Notes: a model not told the origin generated them from the letters alone. Shown: positions 18,205 through 27,873, numbered from the stretch's first letter. The stretch: 64,000 nucleotides of DNA from Altererythrobacter lutimaris (GCF_013371495.1 NZ_JABWTA010000001.1:1426001-1490000), one strand, 5' to 3'. Translations and numbers: made by a program.

Positions 18205-19310
18205 CCACCGTCACTCAGCTTTTCACCACGCTTGATGCAGACGGCGCGCTGACGCTTGAACTTGCGGAAGTCGAATTCCCTCAACCAACCGGCAATGAGG
18301 TGCTGGTCCAGATGGAAGCCGCGCCGATCAACCCGTCGGACTTGGCGATCCTGACCAGCGCAGCGGATTTCGAGAATGCGGAGTATTCCCCGGGCAAGGT
18401 GGTTGCGCAAATGCCGGAGCCGTTCCTGTCAGGTCAGAAAGCACGGCATGGCCAGCGTCTACCCGCAGGCAATGAAGGCGCAGGGACAGTCATCGCAACC
18501 GGCGATGGCGACATGGCAAAAGCGCTTATGGGTCAGCGCGTTGCATGCGTTCCCGGCAATGCTTTCAGCCAATATGCGATTGCCGATGCGATGATGTGTC
18601 TTCCTTTGGGAGATCACTCCTCCGAAGCGGGCGCATCGAGCTTCGTCAATCCAATGACTGCGCTCGGTTTTGCGGAGAACGCCAAGATGGATGGCGTCAA
18701 GGCCATGGTGCACACTGCAGCGGCATCCAACCTGGGCCAGATGCTGATTAAGATCTGCGCGGAAGACGGGATCGAACTCGTCAATATCGTGCGCAAGGCA
18801 GAACATGTGGAGCTTTTGAAGGGTCTCGGCGCCAAATATGTAGTGAACTCATCCGACGATGATTTCATGAAGCAGCTGCGCGAAGCGATTGATGCGACCG
18901 ACGCGTTCTACGGCTTTGACCCGATTGGTGGCGGCCAAGCCACGGACAATGTCTTCAAGGCGATGGAGCAAGTCGCAGTCAAGAAGATGACTGAGTATTC
19001 GCGCTATGGCTCGAACCAGCAGAAGCGCATGTTCATCTATGGCCGGCTCGATATGGGGCCGACCATCTTGACGCCAAGCTACGGCTTTGGCTGGACGCTA
19101 TCCGGATGGCTGCTGACACCATTCCTTGCCAATGCAGGAATGGAAACTGTGGTGCGGATGCGCACTCGTGTGCTTGAGAACCTGACAACCACATTTGCCA
19201 GCAGTTACAAAGCGAAGGTCAATCTGGAAGAGATGCTGACCAAGGACGCGATCCTCGACTATCGCCAGATGAAAACTGGCGAGAAGTATCTGGTGACGCC
19301 AAACGCCTGA
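18201..19310 (+). CDS. Zinc-free MDR-family oxidoreductase (quinone-reductase-like)
   Basis: This is a 369-residue member of the medium-chain dehydrogenase/reductase superfamily. The N-terminal GroES-like half has the [11 protein letters not shown] segment, and the nucleotide-binding half has the motif [17 protein letters not shown] in place of a classical GxGxxG. The cysteine and histidine ligands for catalytic zinc are not visible, so it is more like a quinone reductase or enoyl reductase than an alcohol dehydrogenase. The substrate cannot be predicted. It overlaps truA by 4 nt, and a strong hairpin follows the stop codon. Confidence 0.8.
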   Translation: MTTVTQLFTTLDADGALTLELAEVEFPQPTGNEVLVQMEAAPINPSDLAILTSAADFENAEYSPGKVVAQMPEPFLSGQKARHGQRLPAGNEGAGTVIATGDGDMAKALMGQRVACVPGNAFSQYAIADAMMCLPLGDHSSEAGASSFVNPMTALGFAENAKMDGVKAMVHTAAASNLGQMLIKICAEDGIELVNIVRKAEHVELLKGLGAKYVVNSSDDDFMKQLREAIDATDAFYGFDPIGGGQATDNVFKAMEQVAVKKMTEYSRYGSNQQKRMFIYGRLDMGPTILTPSYGFGWTLSGWLLTPFLANAGMETVVRMRTRVLENLTTTFASSYKAKVNLEEMLTKDAILDYRQMKTGEKYLVTPNA

Positions 19311-19317
19311 TTGGTGC

Positions 19318-19339
19318 GGTCAGGACATCCGTCCTGACC
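19318..19339 (+). terminator. Hairpin after the fmt-truA-oxidoreductase operon
   Basis: A perfect nine-base-pair stem (GGTCAGGAC with GTCCTGACC) and an ATCC loop lies 7 nt after the stop codon. No T-tract follows, so it may be a processing or stabilising hairpin rather than a complete intrinsic terminator. A second 7-bp hairpin (ACCACCC with GGGTGGT) lies at 19368-19398 in the same convergent gap. Confidence 0.5.
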
Positions 19340-19465
19340 TTGCGGCACCGGCCCACTCCCTCTCCCGACCACCCAAACAGGATAATCCCATGGGTGGTCT
19401 GGAGGTGGAGTAGGATGGCACAGTCAAGGGAAGCGCGGATGCGCTTCACGCACGCAAGAGACAAT

Positions 19466-20449
19466 TCACCTTTTATCAAAAGCCGCTTGGATTTCCTCGG
19501 GCGCGCTGATCCCGTTTGCAAGCAGCACCTGCAGCAATATCCGCGCCTTAGCGGGGCCAAGCCCGCGCGCGGCGACAAAGCCGTGCTGTGAGTCCAGCGG
19601 TATCCGATCGACCAGCCCTTCGTCCACACGGCTCGCGCGGACAATCGAGATTCCCGCTTCGGCTAGCTCAGCAAGTCGATCAAAGATGGCTTCAGGCGCG
19701 TTCCCATCGCCAAAACCCGCAAGCACCAGACCGCGTGTCTGATCCGTCAGCAGGCAATCCACTGCGCTGCGATCCATCGCTGCGTGAGCGTAGAGGATAG
19801 GCACATGGGGGAAATCCGTCGGCATCGCGTAACGCGCTGCTCTTCCCTTCGCCCATGGCTCACCAAACCAGTCGAGCGAGCTTGGCGTCACAGTCCCGAC
19901 CGCATCGCGCGGGAAGCCTTTGAAGGCATCCACGCCGCTCGTTTTCGCTTTGCGCGCATCGCGGGCCGAGATAATCCGGTCACTCATCACTAACAGCACA
20001 CCGCGCCCCGCAGCGTCGGGGTCGCTTGCCACGCGCACCGCATTGAGAAAATTGCGGATTCCATCAGTGCCGACTGCGTCCGCTGGCCGCATCGCGCCAA
20101 CCAGCACAACTGGCTTGGTGGTTGGCAATGTCAGGTCAAGCAGCAGTGCGGTTTCCTCCGCTGTATCCGTACCATGCGTGATGATGATACCGTCTATGCC
20201 TTCGTTCACCATCGCATTGGAACACGCCCGATAGAGTGACCGCCAGATTTCCGGGGTGATGTCCTCCGAACCTATCGCGGCGATCTCTTGCCCGGTCAGA
20301 TTCGCATCGAGGCCCAGCGATTCAGCTTGTTCGATAAAGGTGGAAATACCGATCTGCCCGGGGCGATAATCGCGTTTGAGCGCAGAACCAGCCGTCCCCG
20401 CGATCGTGCCTCCGGTCGCGAGAATCAGGATGTTGGCCGCGCTGCTCAT
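19466..20449 (-). CDS. Asparaginase family amidohydrolase
   Basis: This is a 327-residue member of the bacterial L-asparaginase family. The two threonine active-site motifs are present: ILATGGTIAGTAG at the N-terminus and IIITHGTDTAEETALLL near residues 90-106. LVGAMRPADAVGTDGIRNF is the third conserved block. No signal peptide is seen from the chosen ATG, so a cytoplasmic enzyme is likely, though a longer version starting at a TTG 57 nt upstream is possible. It hydrolyses asparagine (perhaps also glutamine) to the acid and ammonia. It converges with the oxidoreductase gene. Confidence 0.86.
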   Translation of the reverse strand: MSSAANILILATGGTIAGTAGSALKRDYRPGQIGISTFIEQAESLGLDANLTGQEIAAIGSEDITPEIWRSLYRACSNAMVNEGIDGIIITHGTDTAEETALLLDLTLPTTKPVVLVGAMRPADAVGTDGIRNFLNAVRVASDPDAAGRGVLLVMSDRIISARDARKAKTSGVDAFKGFPRDAVGTVTPSSLDWFGEPWAKGRAARYAMPTDFPHVPILYAHAAMDRSAVDCLLTDQTRGLVLAGFGDGNAPEAIFDRLAELAEAGISIVRASRVDEGLVDRIPLDSQHGFVAARGLGPAKARILLQVLLANGISAPEEIQAAFDKR

Positions 20450-20543
20450 GGCACTTGCGATAGAGGACGTGTGAGATTCAGGCCAGATAGCATTTGATTT
20501 TGTCAAAACAGACGCTAGATAGCGCGTCTTCCGTTATCGGAAT

Positions 20544-20619
20544 GGGCGATTAGCTCAGTTGGTAGAGCATCTCGTTTACACCGAGAGGGTCGGCAGTTCG
20601 AGCCTGTCATCGCCCACCA
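20544..20619 (+). tRNA. tRNA-Val (anticodon UAC)
   Basis: This 76-nt cloverleaf has an acceptor stem GGGCGAT paired with ATCGCCC, a D-arm GCTC/GAGC, an anticodon stem TCTCG/CGAGA with loop TTTACAC (anticodon TAC in DNA), a T-arm GGCAG/CTGTC around TTCGAGC, and an encoded CCA end after discriminator A. It reads GUA and probably other valine codons. Confidence 0.97.
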
Positions 20620-20629
20620 TTCCATGACC

Positions 20630-21205
20630 TCATTCAGAACCTGCAATCGCTTCGCGCACGGCTGCAATCGCGTCTTCTGAGTCCCAATGATAACCGCCGG
20701 TTACGCGAAACACTTCCTCGCCATTGCCATCGAACAGGATTGTTACCGGGAGGATCTCTCCGCCCAGTTCTCGGCTCAAGCTGTTGCGCGGATCAAGCCA
20801 TGGCTCAAGATTGCGAAAGCCCCGCTCTTCAAAGAACGGCTCGACCGCTTTAGCGCCCGTCAAATCCTGGCTTATCGTGAGTACTTTCACATCATCACCC
20901 ATGACATCGGCGAGCGTGTCCAGCGCGGGCATTTCGACAATGCAAGGCACGCACCATGTCGCCCAAAGATTGAGCAGCACTGGACGGCCAAGCAATTGCT
21001 CGGTTTTAAGCTCCGCCCCGTCTGGGTCAGCGAATACTGAGGCAGGCATTTTAGTGCCAGCACGGCCGTAGTCTATCTCGCCGATCAAGGGGGGCTTTGG
21101 CGCGGACAATTCGTCCTGTTGTTGCACTGCACCTTCAGGCTCACTATCGCATCCTGCAAGCAGCATTGCCGAGGCAAGAACAGTGAGCGACACGCGCAAA
21201 GACAT
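20630..21205 (-). CDS. TlpA-like thioredoxin-fold lipoprotein
   Basis: This is a 191-residue protein with a lipoprotein signal peptide ([14 protein letters not shown]; lipobox LAGC with the cysteine near residue 18). The mature part is a thioredoxin fold with the redox pair in [17 protein letters not shown] and the cis-proline in [10 protein letters not shown]. Such periplasmic membrane-anchored proteins reduce disulfides for cytochrome c maturation or other extracytoplasmic targets. It is divergent from argH, and the start regions overlap. Confidence 0.88.
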   Translation of the reverse strand: MSLRVSLTVLASAMLLAGCDSEPEGAVQQQDELSAPKPPLIGEIDYGRAGTKMPASVFADPDGAELKTEQLLGRPVLLNLWATWCVPCIVEMPALDTLADVMGDDVKVLTISQDLTGAKAVEPFFEERGFRNLEPWLDPRNSLSRELGGEILPVTILFDGNGEEVFRVTGGYHWDSEDAIAAVREAIAGSE

Positions 21206-22613
21206 TGACGGCTCCAACGTGAGGGGTTCCAACGCCATGTGGGGCGGCAGGTTCGCTGAAGGACCTAGCGCGATCATGCGCGAAATCAATGCTTCGATTC
21301 CCTTCGACAAAGCGCTCTGGCGTCAGGACATAGCTGCGTCGAAAGCGCATGTCGCCATGCTCGGCGCGCAAGAGATTGTCAGCACTGAGGATGCTGAGGC
21401 GATCAGGCGCGGCCTGGATCAAATCGCAGAGGAATATGCGCGCGACGGGGTTCCAGAGGATTGGGACCTTGAAGACATCCACATGACGACCGAAAGCCGA
21501 CTTGCTGAACTGATTGGTCCGGCGGCTGGCCGCTTGCACACCGCGCGCAGCCGCAATGATCAGGTCGCGACAGATTTCCGGCTGTGGGTGCGCGACGCGC
21601 TTGATCAGATGGATGGCGCCTTGAGGCAGCTTCAGCTCGCGCTCATAACGCAAGCAGAAGCGCATGCGGACAGCATCCTGCCCGGCTTCACGCATTTGCA
21701 AACCGCGCAGCCAGTGACACTCGGCCACCATCTGATGGCCTATTACGAGATGATCGCCCGCGATCGCTCGCGCTTTGCGGATGCGCGTGCGCGCATGAAC
21801 GAATGTCCGCTTGGCAGCGCCGCGCTGGCCGGAACAGGGTTCCCGATTGATCGCGATGCCACCGCAAAGGAGCTAGGCTTTGACCGCCCAACCCGCAACA
21901 GTCTCGATGCCGTTTCCGACCGCGATTTCGCGCTCGATTATCTGATGGCGGCAAGCCAGTGCGCGCTGCATCTGTCACGCCTTGCCGAGGAATTCATCAT
22001 CTGGGCGAGCCAGCCCTTCGGCTTCGTGCGCCTGCCTGACACGCTGTCTACCGGCAGCTCGATCATGCCGCAGAAAAAGAACCCTGATGCGGCCGAGCTT
22101 GTGCGTGGCCATGCGGGGCGCGTGATTGGGTGCACCACGGCCCTTATGGTCACGATGAAGGGGCTTCCCCTCGCCTATTCGAAAGACATGCAGGACGACA
22201 AACCGCCGGTCTTCGAAGCGGCGAGCCTTATGGCCCTCTCGGTTGCCGCGATGACAGGCATGGTCACTGACAGCACGTTCAACACAGCGCGCATGCGTCA
22301 GGCGGCAGAGCTCGGCTTTGCGACAGCAACGGATCTTGCGGATTGGCTCGTGCGCAAAGCTGACATACCCTTCCGCGATGCGCACCACATCACAGGTGCC
22401 GTCGTGAAACGCGCTGAGAATGATGGCGTGGCGCTCGACCAATTGTCACTCGAGGTCCTGCAGGAAATCGACCCGCGGATTGACGAGCGCGTATTCAAAG
22501 CCTTGTCCGTTGAAGCATCGGTGGCCTCGCGCAGCTCCTATGGCGGGACCGCGCCCGATCAGGTACGCCTGCAAGTGCAAGCGGCAAGAGCGCTCCTCAG
22601 TGAAGAAAGCTAG
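21183..22613 (+). CDS. argH: Argininosuccinate lyase
   Basis: This 476-residue enzyme catalyses the last step of arginine synthesis, splitting argininosuccinate to arginine and fumarate. The fumarase/ASL signature [17 protein letters not shown] is present, along with [19 protein letters not shown] and the [15 protein letters not shown]-terminal block. The GTG start at 21183 gives an 18-residue extension before MWGGRF; the ATG at 21237 is an equally plausible start. With the GTG start, the gene overlaps the divergent tlpA-like coding sequence by 23 nt. An LptM-like lipoprotein and lysA follow on the same strand. Confidence 0.95.
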   Translation: MSDTRKDIDGSNVRGSNAMWGGRFAEGPSAIMREINASIPFDKALWRQDIAASKAHVAMLGAQEIVSTEDAEAIRRGLDQIAEEYARDGVPEDWDLEDIHMTTESRLAELIGPAAGRLHTARSRNDQVATDFRLWVRDALDQMDGALRQLQLALITQAEAHADSILPGFTHLQTAQPVTLGHHLMAYYEMIARDRSRFADARARMNECPLGSAALAGTGFPIDRDATAKELGFDRPTRNSLDAVSDRDFALDYLMAASQCALHLSRLAEEFIIWASQPFGFVRLPDTLSTGSSIMPQKKNPDAAELVRGHAGRVIGCTTALMVTMKGLPLAYSKDMQDDKPPVFEAASLMALSVAAMTGMVTDSTFNTARMRQAAELGFATATDLADWLVRKADIPFRDAHHITGAVVKRAENDGVALDQLSLEVLQEIDPRIDERVFKALSVEASVASRSSYGGTAPDQVRLQVQAARALLSEES

Positions 22614-22617
22614 ATTA

Positions 22618-22866
22618 ATGATGAAACACTCCGGATTGGCGTTCTTGGCGATGTCTGCGCTCACGCTTGCCGCTTGCGGTCAGCGCGAAGGGCTTGAGCC
22701 TGTCGAGGGCAGCGCCTTGCCGCCCAAGGCCTATGGCGCGGAAGCAACGCCGGAAGCGCAGGAATTGCTTGAACCGGAAACCCTCGCTCGGCCTGAGCGT
22801 AGTGTGGAGTTGAGGCGTCGCTCTGAAGAGCGCGAAGATGACCCCTTCGATCTGCCTCCGGAATAA
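22618..22866 (+). CDS. Small LptM-like lipoprotein
   Basis: This is an 82-residue protein with a signal peptide and lipobox (FLAMSALTLAAC, cysteine near residue 21), then CGQREGLEPVEGSALPPKAY. This short lipoprotein immediately upstream of lysA corresponds in position and form to the YifL/LptM family, which in E. coli helps LptD disulfide maturation. The family's CGxxGPLxxP motif is only partly matched (CGQREGLEPV). The C-terminal half is charged and probably disordered. It begins 4 nt after argH. Confidence 0.65.
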   Translation: MMKHSGLAFLAMSALTLAACGQREGLEPVEGSALPPKAYGAEATPEAQELLEPETLARPERSVELRRRSEEREDDPFDLPPE

Positions 22867-22883
22867 GCGACAGGACCAGCCAA

Positions 22884-24164
22884 TTGGACCATTTTGAGCT
22901 CAGGGACGGCGAACTCTACGCCGAGGATGTGCCCATGCGGCAGATTGCCGAAGAAGCGGGTACGCCGGTCTACATTTACTCGCGCGCAACGTTTGAGCGC
23001 CACGCGCGCGTGTTCCGCGAAGCACTGAAACCTGTTGCTGAGGCTAGCGGGCGCGAGCCGCTGGTGGCCTTTGCGGTCAAAGCCAATCCAAACCTTGCAG
23101 TGCTGCGCGTCCTTAGCCGCGAAGGCTGCGGCGCGGATGTTGTCTCAGGCGGCGAATTGATACGCGCGCTTGCGGCGGGCGTCCCGCCTGAAAAGATCGT
23201 GTTCTCTGGCGTCGGCAAGACACGCGCTGAGCTGCAGCTCGGCCTCGATAAGCAGATCGGACAGTTCAACATCGAATCGCGCGAAGAGGGCCGGGAGCTG
23301 GCTGAGCTTGCGGCCGCCATGGGCCGCGAAGCGTCTGCTTGCCTGCGGATCAATCCGGATGTGGATGCGAAAACGCATGAGAAAATCTCCACCGGCAAGG
23401 CGGAAAACAAATTCGGCATTCCTTTGGTCCATGCCCGCGAAGTGTTTGCAGAGCTTGCTTCGCTGGAAGACCTGAACCTGCGCGGTGTTGCGGTGCATAT
23501 TGGCAGCCAGCTACTCGATCTTGAGCCGCTCGAAACCGCGTTTGCCAAAGTTGGCGCACTGTTAAGCGATCTGCGCGATGCCGGTCATACCATCACTCAT
23601 GTGGACTTGGGCGGCGGTCTAGGCGTGCCTTACAAGGCTGGCGAGAACCCTCCTGCCCCGGCAGAATATGGCGCAATGGTTGCCCGCGTGACTGCTGACT
23701 GGGACGTGCATCTTACCTTTGAACCCGGCAGGGTCATTGCAGGCAATGCGGGCGTCCTGCTCACACGCGTTGTGCGCGTGAAGCGAGGCGGAAATGGCCC
23801 GCCTTTCGTAATTGTCGATGCAGCGATGAACGATCTCGCGCGGCCTGCACTTTACGGTGCGTGGCATGACTTTGACGCGGTCAAGCCCACCGGCGAGCGG
23901 ATGACCGCGAACATCGTCGGCCCGATTTGCGAGACAGGAGACACCTTTGCCCGCGACCGTGAATGCGATGCTTTGCAAGCGGGCGATCTGGCTGTCTTCC
24001 GGACCGCAGGCGCGTATGGTGCAACCATGGCTTCAAGCTACAATTCGCGCGGGTTTGTTGCAGAAGTCATGGTCAGCGGCGATGAATATGCGATTGTGGC
24101 GGACCGCATTGCAGCCGCCGCGATCATGGACGCAGAGCGCGTTCCGGATTTCCTCGCAGACTAA
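22884..24164 (+). CDS. lysA: Diaminopimelate decarboxylase
   Basis: This 426-residue PLP-dependent enzyme makes L-lysine from meso-diaminopimelate. The PLP lysine is in VAFAVKANPNLAVL (about residue 60), with HIGSQLLDLEPL, the glycine loop VDLGGGLGVPY and the active-site block IVGPICETGDTFARDR. The start is a TTG, the only suitable codon before the conserved DHFELRDGELYAEDV. It follows argH and the LptM-like gene, probably in one operon. Confidence 0.95.
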   Translation: MDHFELRDGELYAEDVPMRQIAEEAGTPVYIYSRATFERHARVFREALKPVAEASGREPLVAFAVKANPNLAVLRVLSREGCGADVVSGGELIRALAAGVPPEKIVFSGVGKTRAELQLGLDKQIGQFNIESREEGRELAELAAAMGREASACLRINPDVDAKTHEKISTGKAENKFGIPLVHAREVFAELASLEDLNLRGVAVHIGSQLLDLEPLETAFAKVGALLSDLRDAGHTITHVDLGGGLGVPYKAGENPPAPAEYGAMVARVTADWDVHLTFEPGRVIAGNAGVLLTRVVRVKRGGNGPPFVIVDAAMNDLARPALYGAWHDFDAVKPTGERMTANIVGPICETGDTFARDRECDALQAGDLAVFRTAGAYGATMASSYNSRGFVAEVMVSGDEYAIVADRIAAAAIMDAERVPDFLAD

Positions 24165-24176
24165 AGTGCGGCGCTG

Positions 24177-25007
24177 ATGCATAGTCTTCCGCTCTTCCAC
24201 CGTATCAAAGGCCAGCCAGTGCTGCTGCTCGGCGATGGGGAAGCGGCAAAAGCCAAACGCCAATTAATCGAGCGCGCTGGTGGACTGCCGGTCGATGATC
24301 AACAACGCGCAATCGATGAGGGTGTGCGGATTGCGTTTGTGGCCTACGAAGATGACGGGGCTTGCGAGGTCGCGGCAATAAATCTGCGTTGTGCCGGGAT
24401 GATTGTGAATGTCGTCGATCGGCCCGACCTGTGCGATTTCACAACGCCGAGCCTGCTTGACCGTGACCCGGTGATTATCGCGGTTGGGACTGGCGGTGCT
24501 TCGGCGGGTCTCGCCAAGCATCTGAGGCTGCGGCTTGAAAAACTGCTGCCGCAGCCGTTGGGCAAGCTGGCGGAGACACTGTTCAACATGCGCGATGCAT
24601 TGCGCGCAAAGTTTCCTGAAGGGTTGGACCGCAGGCGGGCGCTTGATGAGGCATTGCGCGAAGGCGGCGCGCTCGATCCGTTTGCGGATGGCTCCGCAGA
24701 GCGGGCGCAGGACTGGCTGAATGGCGCGCTTGAGAAACCGGCTCAGACTGAAGAAATCGTTCTGATCAGCAATGATCCCGATGATCTTACACTACGGCAG
24801 GCGCGCTGGCTGGGTGAAGCAGACACAGTCGTACTTTGCGGTGCTGTACCCGAGACCATCCTGATCAGAGCGCGCGCTGATGCTGTGCGCATCTCAGGCG
24901 AAGACTACGACAAGATGGCCCTGAATCGCCAGGAGGAGCAAGTTGGGGACATACATCCTCTGGCTCTTCAGGGCCTCACAGTCATCCTGCACGCATCGGA
25001 CGGTTAG
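24177..25007 (+). CDS. Precorrin-2 dehydrogenase/sirohydrochlorin ferrochelatase with degenerate methyltransferase tail
   Basis: This is a 276-residue protein. Residues 1-190 match the Met8p/SirC part of CysG: an NAD-binding region (PVLLLGDGEAAKAKRQLIERAG), IVNVVDRPDLCDFTTPSLLDRDPVIIAVGTGGASAGLAKHLR, and the helical dimerisation and ferrochelatase region. It would oxidise precorrin-2 and insert Fe2+ to give siroheme for CysI. From about residue 191, EEIVLISNDPDDLTLRQARW and the following residues resemble only the first ~50 residues of uroporphyrinogen methyltransferase, with the SAM glycine motif lost, and then the protein ends. A complete CobA is encoded separately at 43388-44146. Confidence 0.85.
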   Translation: MHSLPLFHRIKGQPVLLLGDGEAAKAKRQLIERAGGLPVDDQQRAIDEGVRIAFVAYEDDGACEVAAINLRCAGMIVNVVDRPDLCDFTTPSLLDRDPVIIAVGTGGASAGLAKHLRLRLEKLLPQPLGKLAETLFNMRDALRAKFPEGLDRRRALDEALREGGALDPFADGSAERAQDWLNGALEKPAQTEEIVLISNDPDDLTLRQARWLGEADTVVLCGAVPETILIRARADAVRISGEDYDKMALNRQEEQVGDIHPLALQGLTVILHASDG

Positions 25008-25088
25008 AGGTCCTACCTGTCCGAGAGGGTGGCGCGCAGGGCTGCTTAAGTCATCACATTCGATTATTCCGTTTCGTAAGCCGTCACC

Positions 25089-26066
25089 TCATGCCGCCAG
25101 CGCAAGCGGCTCTTCAATCGCAGCAAAATACCGTGCCATGCCTTGACGCGAATTCTCACTCAACGCGATGAATGCGCGGCGCTTGTCATTCTCGTCTTCC
25201 ACGCGCGTAAAGATCCCTTGGTCGACCATCTGCCTGATCCAGCGCAGCGCCGTCGTCGCGGGAACGCCAGCGGCAATGCAAAGCGAGCTGACGCAGACCT
25301 GCTGCCCTTCGCTATGCGCTGCTGTCAGATCAAGCAGCATATCCCAGGCCGGATCGGCAAAGAGCTCGCTATCGAAGAACCGCGCGCGCGCCTGGCGGTG
25401 CTGAATGATCTTGCGAACGACTGCTGCATCGGGAAGTTTCAGCGCAGCCGTGCTGGCCGCATCGTTATCCACCACTTCAAACCTTGGCTTTGACAGATTG
25501 GCGAGGGTCGTTTCTGGTTCTGTTCCAGGACCACTTTCCGCAAAACCATCAATCTTGCGCGCAATCGCTTCGACCTGTTCAGTCAGACGCAGCAAAGTCA
25601 TCTGCTCGGTTTCCGTCAGTTCGCGCACGCGCCGTCCGGAAACGACGCTGAGGATACGGCCAAGCGCGAGCGTCAACTCTGCATGCCCGCTCTCGACCAG
25701 GATCTGCGGCGCGCTTTGCTCAAAGCATGCAAATACGTCATTCAGAGCGCCCATGCTGGTCAGCACGATCAGCGGCGTCCCGCTGCGCGCAATTCGCATA
25801 TCGAGCCGCGAAAGCGCAGCCATCATCGCCGCATCAACTTGCGGGCAAGCGAGCACCACAGCATCACCAAGTGCAAGCGTCTGCCCCTCGAGCAGCGCTG
25901 AAACAGGCTCGCTCAATCCCGGCCTGAAACCGGCCAGCGAGAGCTCTCCTCGCAATTCATCACGTTTGGATCCTGCATCGGCGAACACCGAAATACGCGC
26001 TGGAAGCCCTGCTCCATCAGCAGGCGCATCATAGGAAAAATCGTTCTCGGCAGCGGTAGCGGGCAT
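25089..26066 (-). CDS. Winged-helix regulator with receiver-like N-terminus
   Basis: This is a 325-residue protein. Residues ~20-140 have the alternating hydrophobic strand/helix pattern of a response-regulator receiver (ALGDAVVLACPQVDAAMM, TPLIVLTSMGAL), but the phospho-acceptor Asp and the acidic pair are not evident. A helical linker (LTETEQMTLLRLTEQVEAIARKI) leads to a C-terminal MarR-type winged helix: VSSLCIAAGVPATTALRWIRQMVDQGIFTRVEDENDKRRAFIALS. The ATG at 26066 has GGGAG 7 nt upstream. A TTGACT-like -35 with TACTTT 16 nt later lies just upstream. Target genes are unknown. Confidence 0.72.
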   Translation of the reverse strand: MPATAAENDFSYDAPADGAGLPARISVFADAGSKRDELRGELSLAGFRPGLSEPVSALLEGQTLALGDAVVLACPQVDAAMMAALSRLDMRIARSGTPLIVLTSMGALNDVFACFEQSAPQILVESGHAELTLALGRILSVVSGRRVRELTETEQMTLLRLTEQVEAIARKIDGFAESGPGTEPETTLANLSKPRFEVVDNDAASTAALKLPDAAVVRKIIQHRQARARFFDSELFADPAWDMLLDLTAAHSEGQQVCVSSLCIAAGVPATTALRWIRQMVDQGIFTRVEDENDKRRAFIALSENSRQGMARYFAAIEEPLALAA

Positions 26067-26196
26067 CGAATCACTCCCTCTCAAAGAAGTGAAACGAAAG
26101 TAGAACAAAAATGGATCAAGTCAAGAATAACGCGCGGTAAACGCGATTACGAGACTGTAATCACCGCAGGCCGAAATCCCGAGAAGCCGAGCAAAA

Positions 26197-27486
26197 TCAG
26201 TCGATAAACGGATCGCGTACGAGGATCGTATCATCGCGTTCCGGACTTGTCGAAACCAGAGCAACCGGGGTCTCGATCAGCTCCTGTATGCGCTGGATAT
26301 ACTTGATCGCATTGGCCGGAAGATCCGCCCAGCTCCGCGCTCCTGCGGTCGATTCGCTCCAGCCTTCGAGCTCCTCATAGATCGGTTCGACGCTCGCCTG
26401 CTCGCCCGCATGGCTAGGCAGATAATCCATCACATTGTTGTGCAAGCGATAGCCCGTGCAGATCTTCACTGTCTCCAACCCGTCGAGCACGTCGATCTTG
26501 GTGAGCGCGATACCCGTCACGCCGCTGATCGCGCAACTTTGGCGCACAATTACCGCATCGAACCAGCCCACGCGGCGCTGTCGCCCGGTGACCGTACCGA
26601 ATTCATGACCGCGCTCGCCGAGCAGCTGGCCCACCTCGTCATCAAGCTCTGTCGGGAAAGGTCCTGAACCGACCCGCGTCGTGTAGGCCTTCACGATCCC
26701 AAGCACGAAACCTGCGCTGCCCGGTCCAAGACCGGAACCCGACGCCGCAGTGCCGCTCACCGTGTTAGAGCTAGTCACAAAGGGATAAGTCCCGTGATCG
26801 ACATCGAGCAGCACGCCTTGCGCGCCTTCGAACAGGATCTTCGCGCCTGCCTTGCGGACCTTCTTGAGCCGTTTCCAAACCGGCTGCGCAAACCGCAGCA
26901 CGAACGGTGCAATCTCCCGCAATTCAGCGAGCAATGCCGCGCGGTCAATCGGCGGTTGATCAAAGCCCGCACGCAAAGCATCGTGGTGCGCACACAGGCG
27001 GTCGAGCTGCGGCTCCAGATCATCGAGATGCGCGAGATCGCACACACGAATAGCACGCCGCCCGACCTTGTCTTCATAGGCCGGACCAATCCCGCGGCCC
27101 GTCGTGCCGATCTTGCCTTTGCCCGCCGCGACTTCGCGCAAACCATCCAGATCGCGGTGGATCGGCAGGATCAGCGGGCAATTGTCCGCGATCGCGAAAT
27201 TGTCATCATTGATCGCAACGCCCTGCCCTTCGAGCTTCTCAACCTCGGACTTCAGCGCCCAAGGGTCGAGCACCACACCATTGCCGATCATGGAAAGCGT
27301 ACCGGAGACGATACCCGAGGGGAGCAGCGAAAGCTTGTAGGTCGTGCCATCGACGACCAGCGTATGGCCCGCATTGTGCCCGCCCTGAAAACGCACAACC
27401 GCATCGGCGCGGCTTGCCAACCAGTCGACGATCTTGCCTTTGCCTTCATCGCCCCATTGAGCGCCGATTACAGTCACATTGGCCAT
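26197..27486 (-). CDS. purA: Adenylosuccinate synthetase
   Basis: This 429-residue enzyme joins IMP and aspartate using GTP, the first committed step to AMP. The glycine-rich GTP loop [14 protein letters not shown] with catalytic Asp, the GGHNAGHTL block with catalytic His, the PS00513-type [13 protein letters not shown] and the C-terminal GTP-base region ([20 protein letters not shown]) are all visible. The ATG giving [10 protein letters not shown] was chosen as the family start. Its upstream region carries two imperfect direct repeats. Confidence 0.96.
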   Translation of the reverse strand: MANVTVIGAQWGDEGKGKIVDWLASRADAVVRFQGGHNAGHTLVVDGTTYKLSLLPSGIVSGTLSMIGNGVVLDPWALKSEVEKLEGQGVAINDDNFAIADNCPLILPIHRDLDGLREVAAGKGKIGTTGRGIGPAYEDKVGRRAIRVCDLAHLDDLEPQLDRLCAHHDALRAGFDQPPIDRAALLAELREIAPFVLRFAQPVWKRLKKVRKAGAKILFEGAQGVLLDVDHGTYPFVTSSNTVSGTAASGSGLGPGSAGFVLGIVKAYTTRVGSGPFPTELDDEVGQLLGERGHEFGTVTGRQRRVGWFDAVIVRQSCAISGVTGIALTKIDVLDGLETVKICTGYRLHNNVMDYLPSHAGEQASVEPIYEELEGWSESTAGARSWADLPANAIKYIQRIQELIETPVALVSTSPERDDTILVRDPFID

Positions 27487-27873
27487 TGCAGATCTTTCAT
27501 TCTGTACCGTGTGCACGAGCGCACAAACGGCGAGGGCGTAGGCGCTGCGTATGGGCCGCGCAAGAGCCTATTCCCCAGCCCCGCCTCACATAGCGAAGCG
27601 GTAGGCGGGACAACACGCCTGACATAGCGAAACGGTAGGCGAACAAGGATGTTGGATACGCATGTTACACAGTCCTGGGAAAGAAAACTCCGCAGCCATT
27701 CAGCGCCCGATTTCGCGAGTGATTTCAGTACGGAAGAGGCGTTTTGCATGTGCGCTGTTTAGGAGCGAGCTCCACCGGTAGGAAAGTCTTGCGACAATTC
27801 GCGACACAGTGAGACTGGCGGCGTTCAGCTCGCTTTGCTTAGCTCGGCGCTTAAGTTTTAGGAGCACTCGCAT
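27487..27873. other. 387-bp divergent intergenic region between purA and a secreted hydrolase
   Basis: It contains a pair of palindromic direct repeats (annotated separately) and should hold both promoters. Reading frames crossing it have no recognisable domains and contain the repeats, so I call no gene. An AGGAG ribosome-binding site for the hydrolase is at the right edge. Confidence 0.6.
27583..27646. repeat. Two imperfect direct repeats with palindromic ends
   Basis: Copies at 27583-27613 and 27617-27646 share the core ACATAGCGAA-(G/A)-CGGTAGGCG, at 34-nt spacing. In each copy GCCT at the left and AGGC at the right are reverse complements, so each copy can fold; the first has a perfect CCGCCT/AGGCGG pair. 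Copies are short and intergenic, which fits a dispersed REP-like element or a tandem operator. No mobile gene is nearby. Confidence 0.6.

Noticed and set aside
20501..20506. TTGACA on the minus strand before the asparaginase gene
   Set aside because: It looks like a -35 box, but no acceptable -10 lies at 16-18 nt; it also forms a possible TTG start of a longer frame. It is left uncalled.
26085..26112. LexA-like GTTC-N7-GTTT sequence before the winged-helix gene
   Set aside because: One of eight consensus bases of GTTC-N7-GTTC is wrong, and there is no SOS gene context; it may simply be part of the promoter.
27474..27749. Minus-strand 91-codon frame upstream of purA
   Set aside because: It contains the palindromic repeats and has no recognised domain; it is better read as the purA leader.
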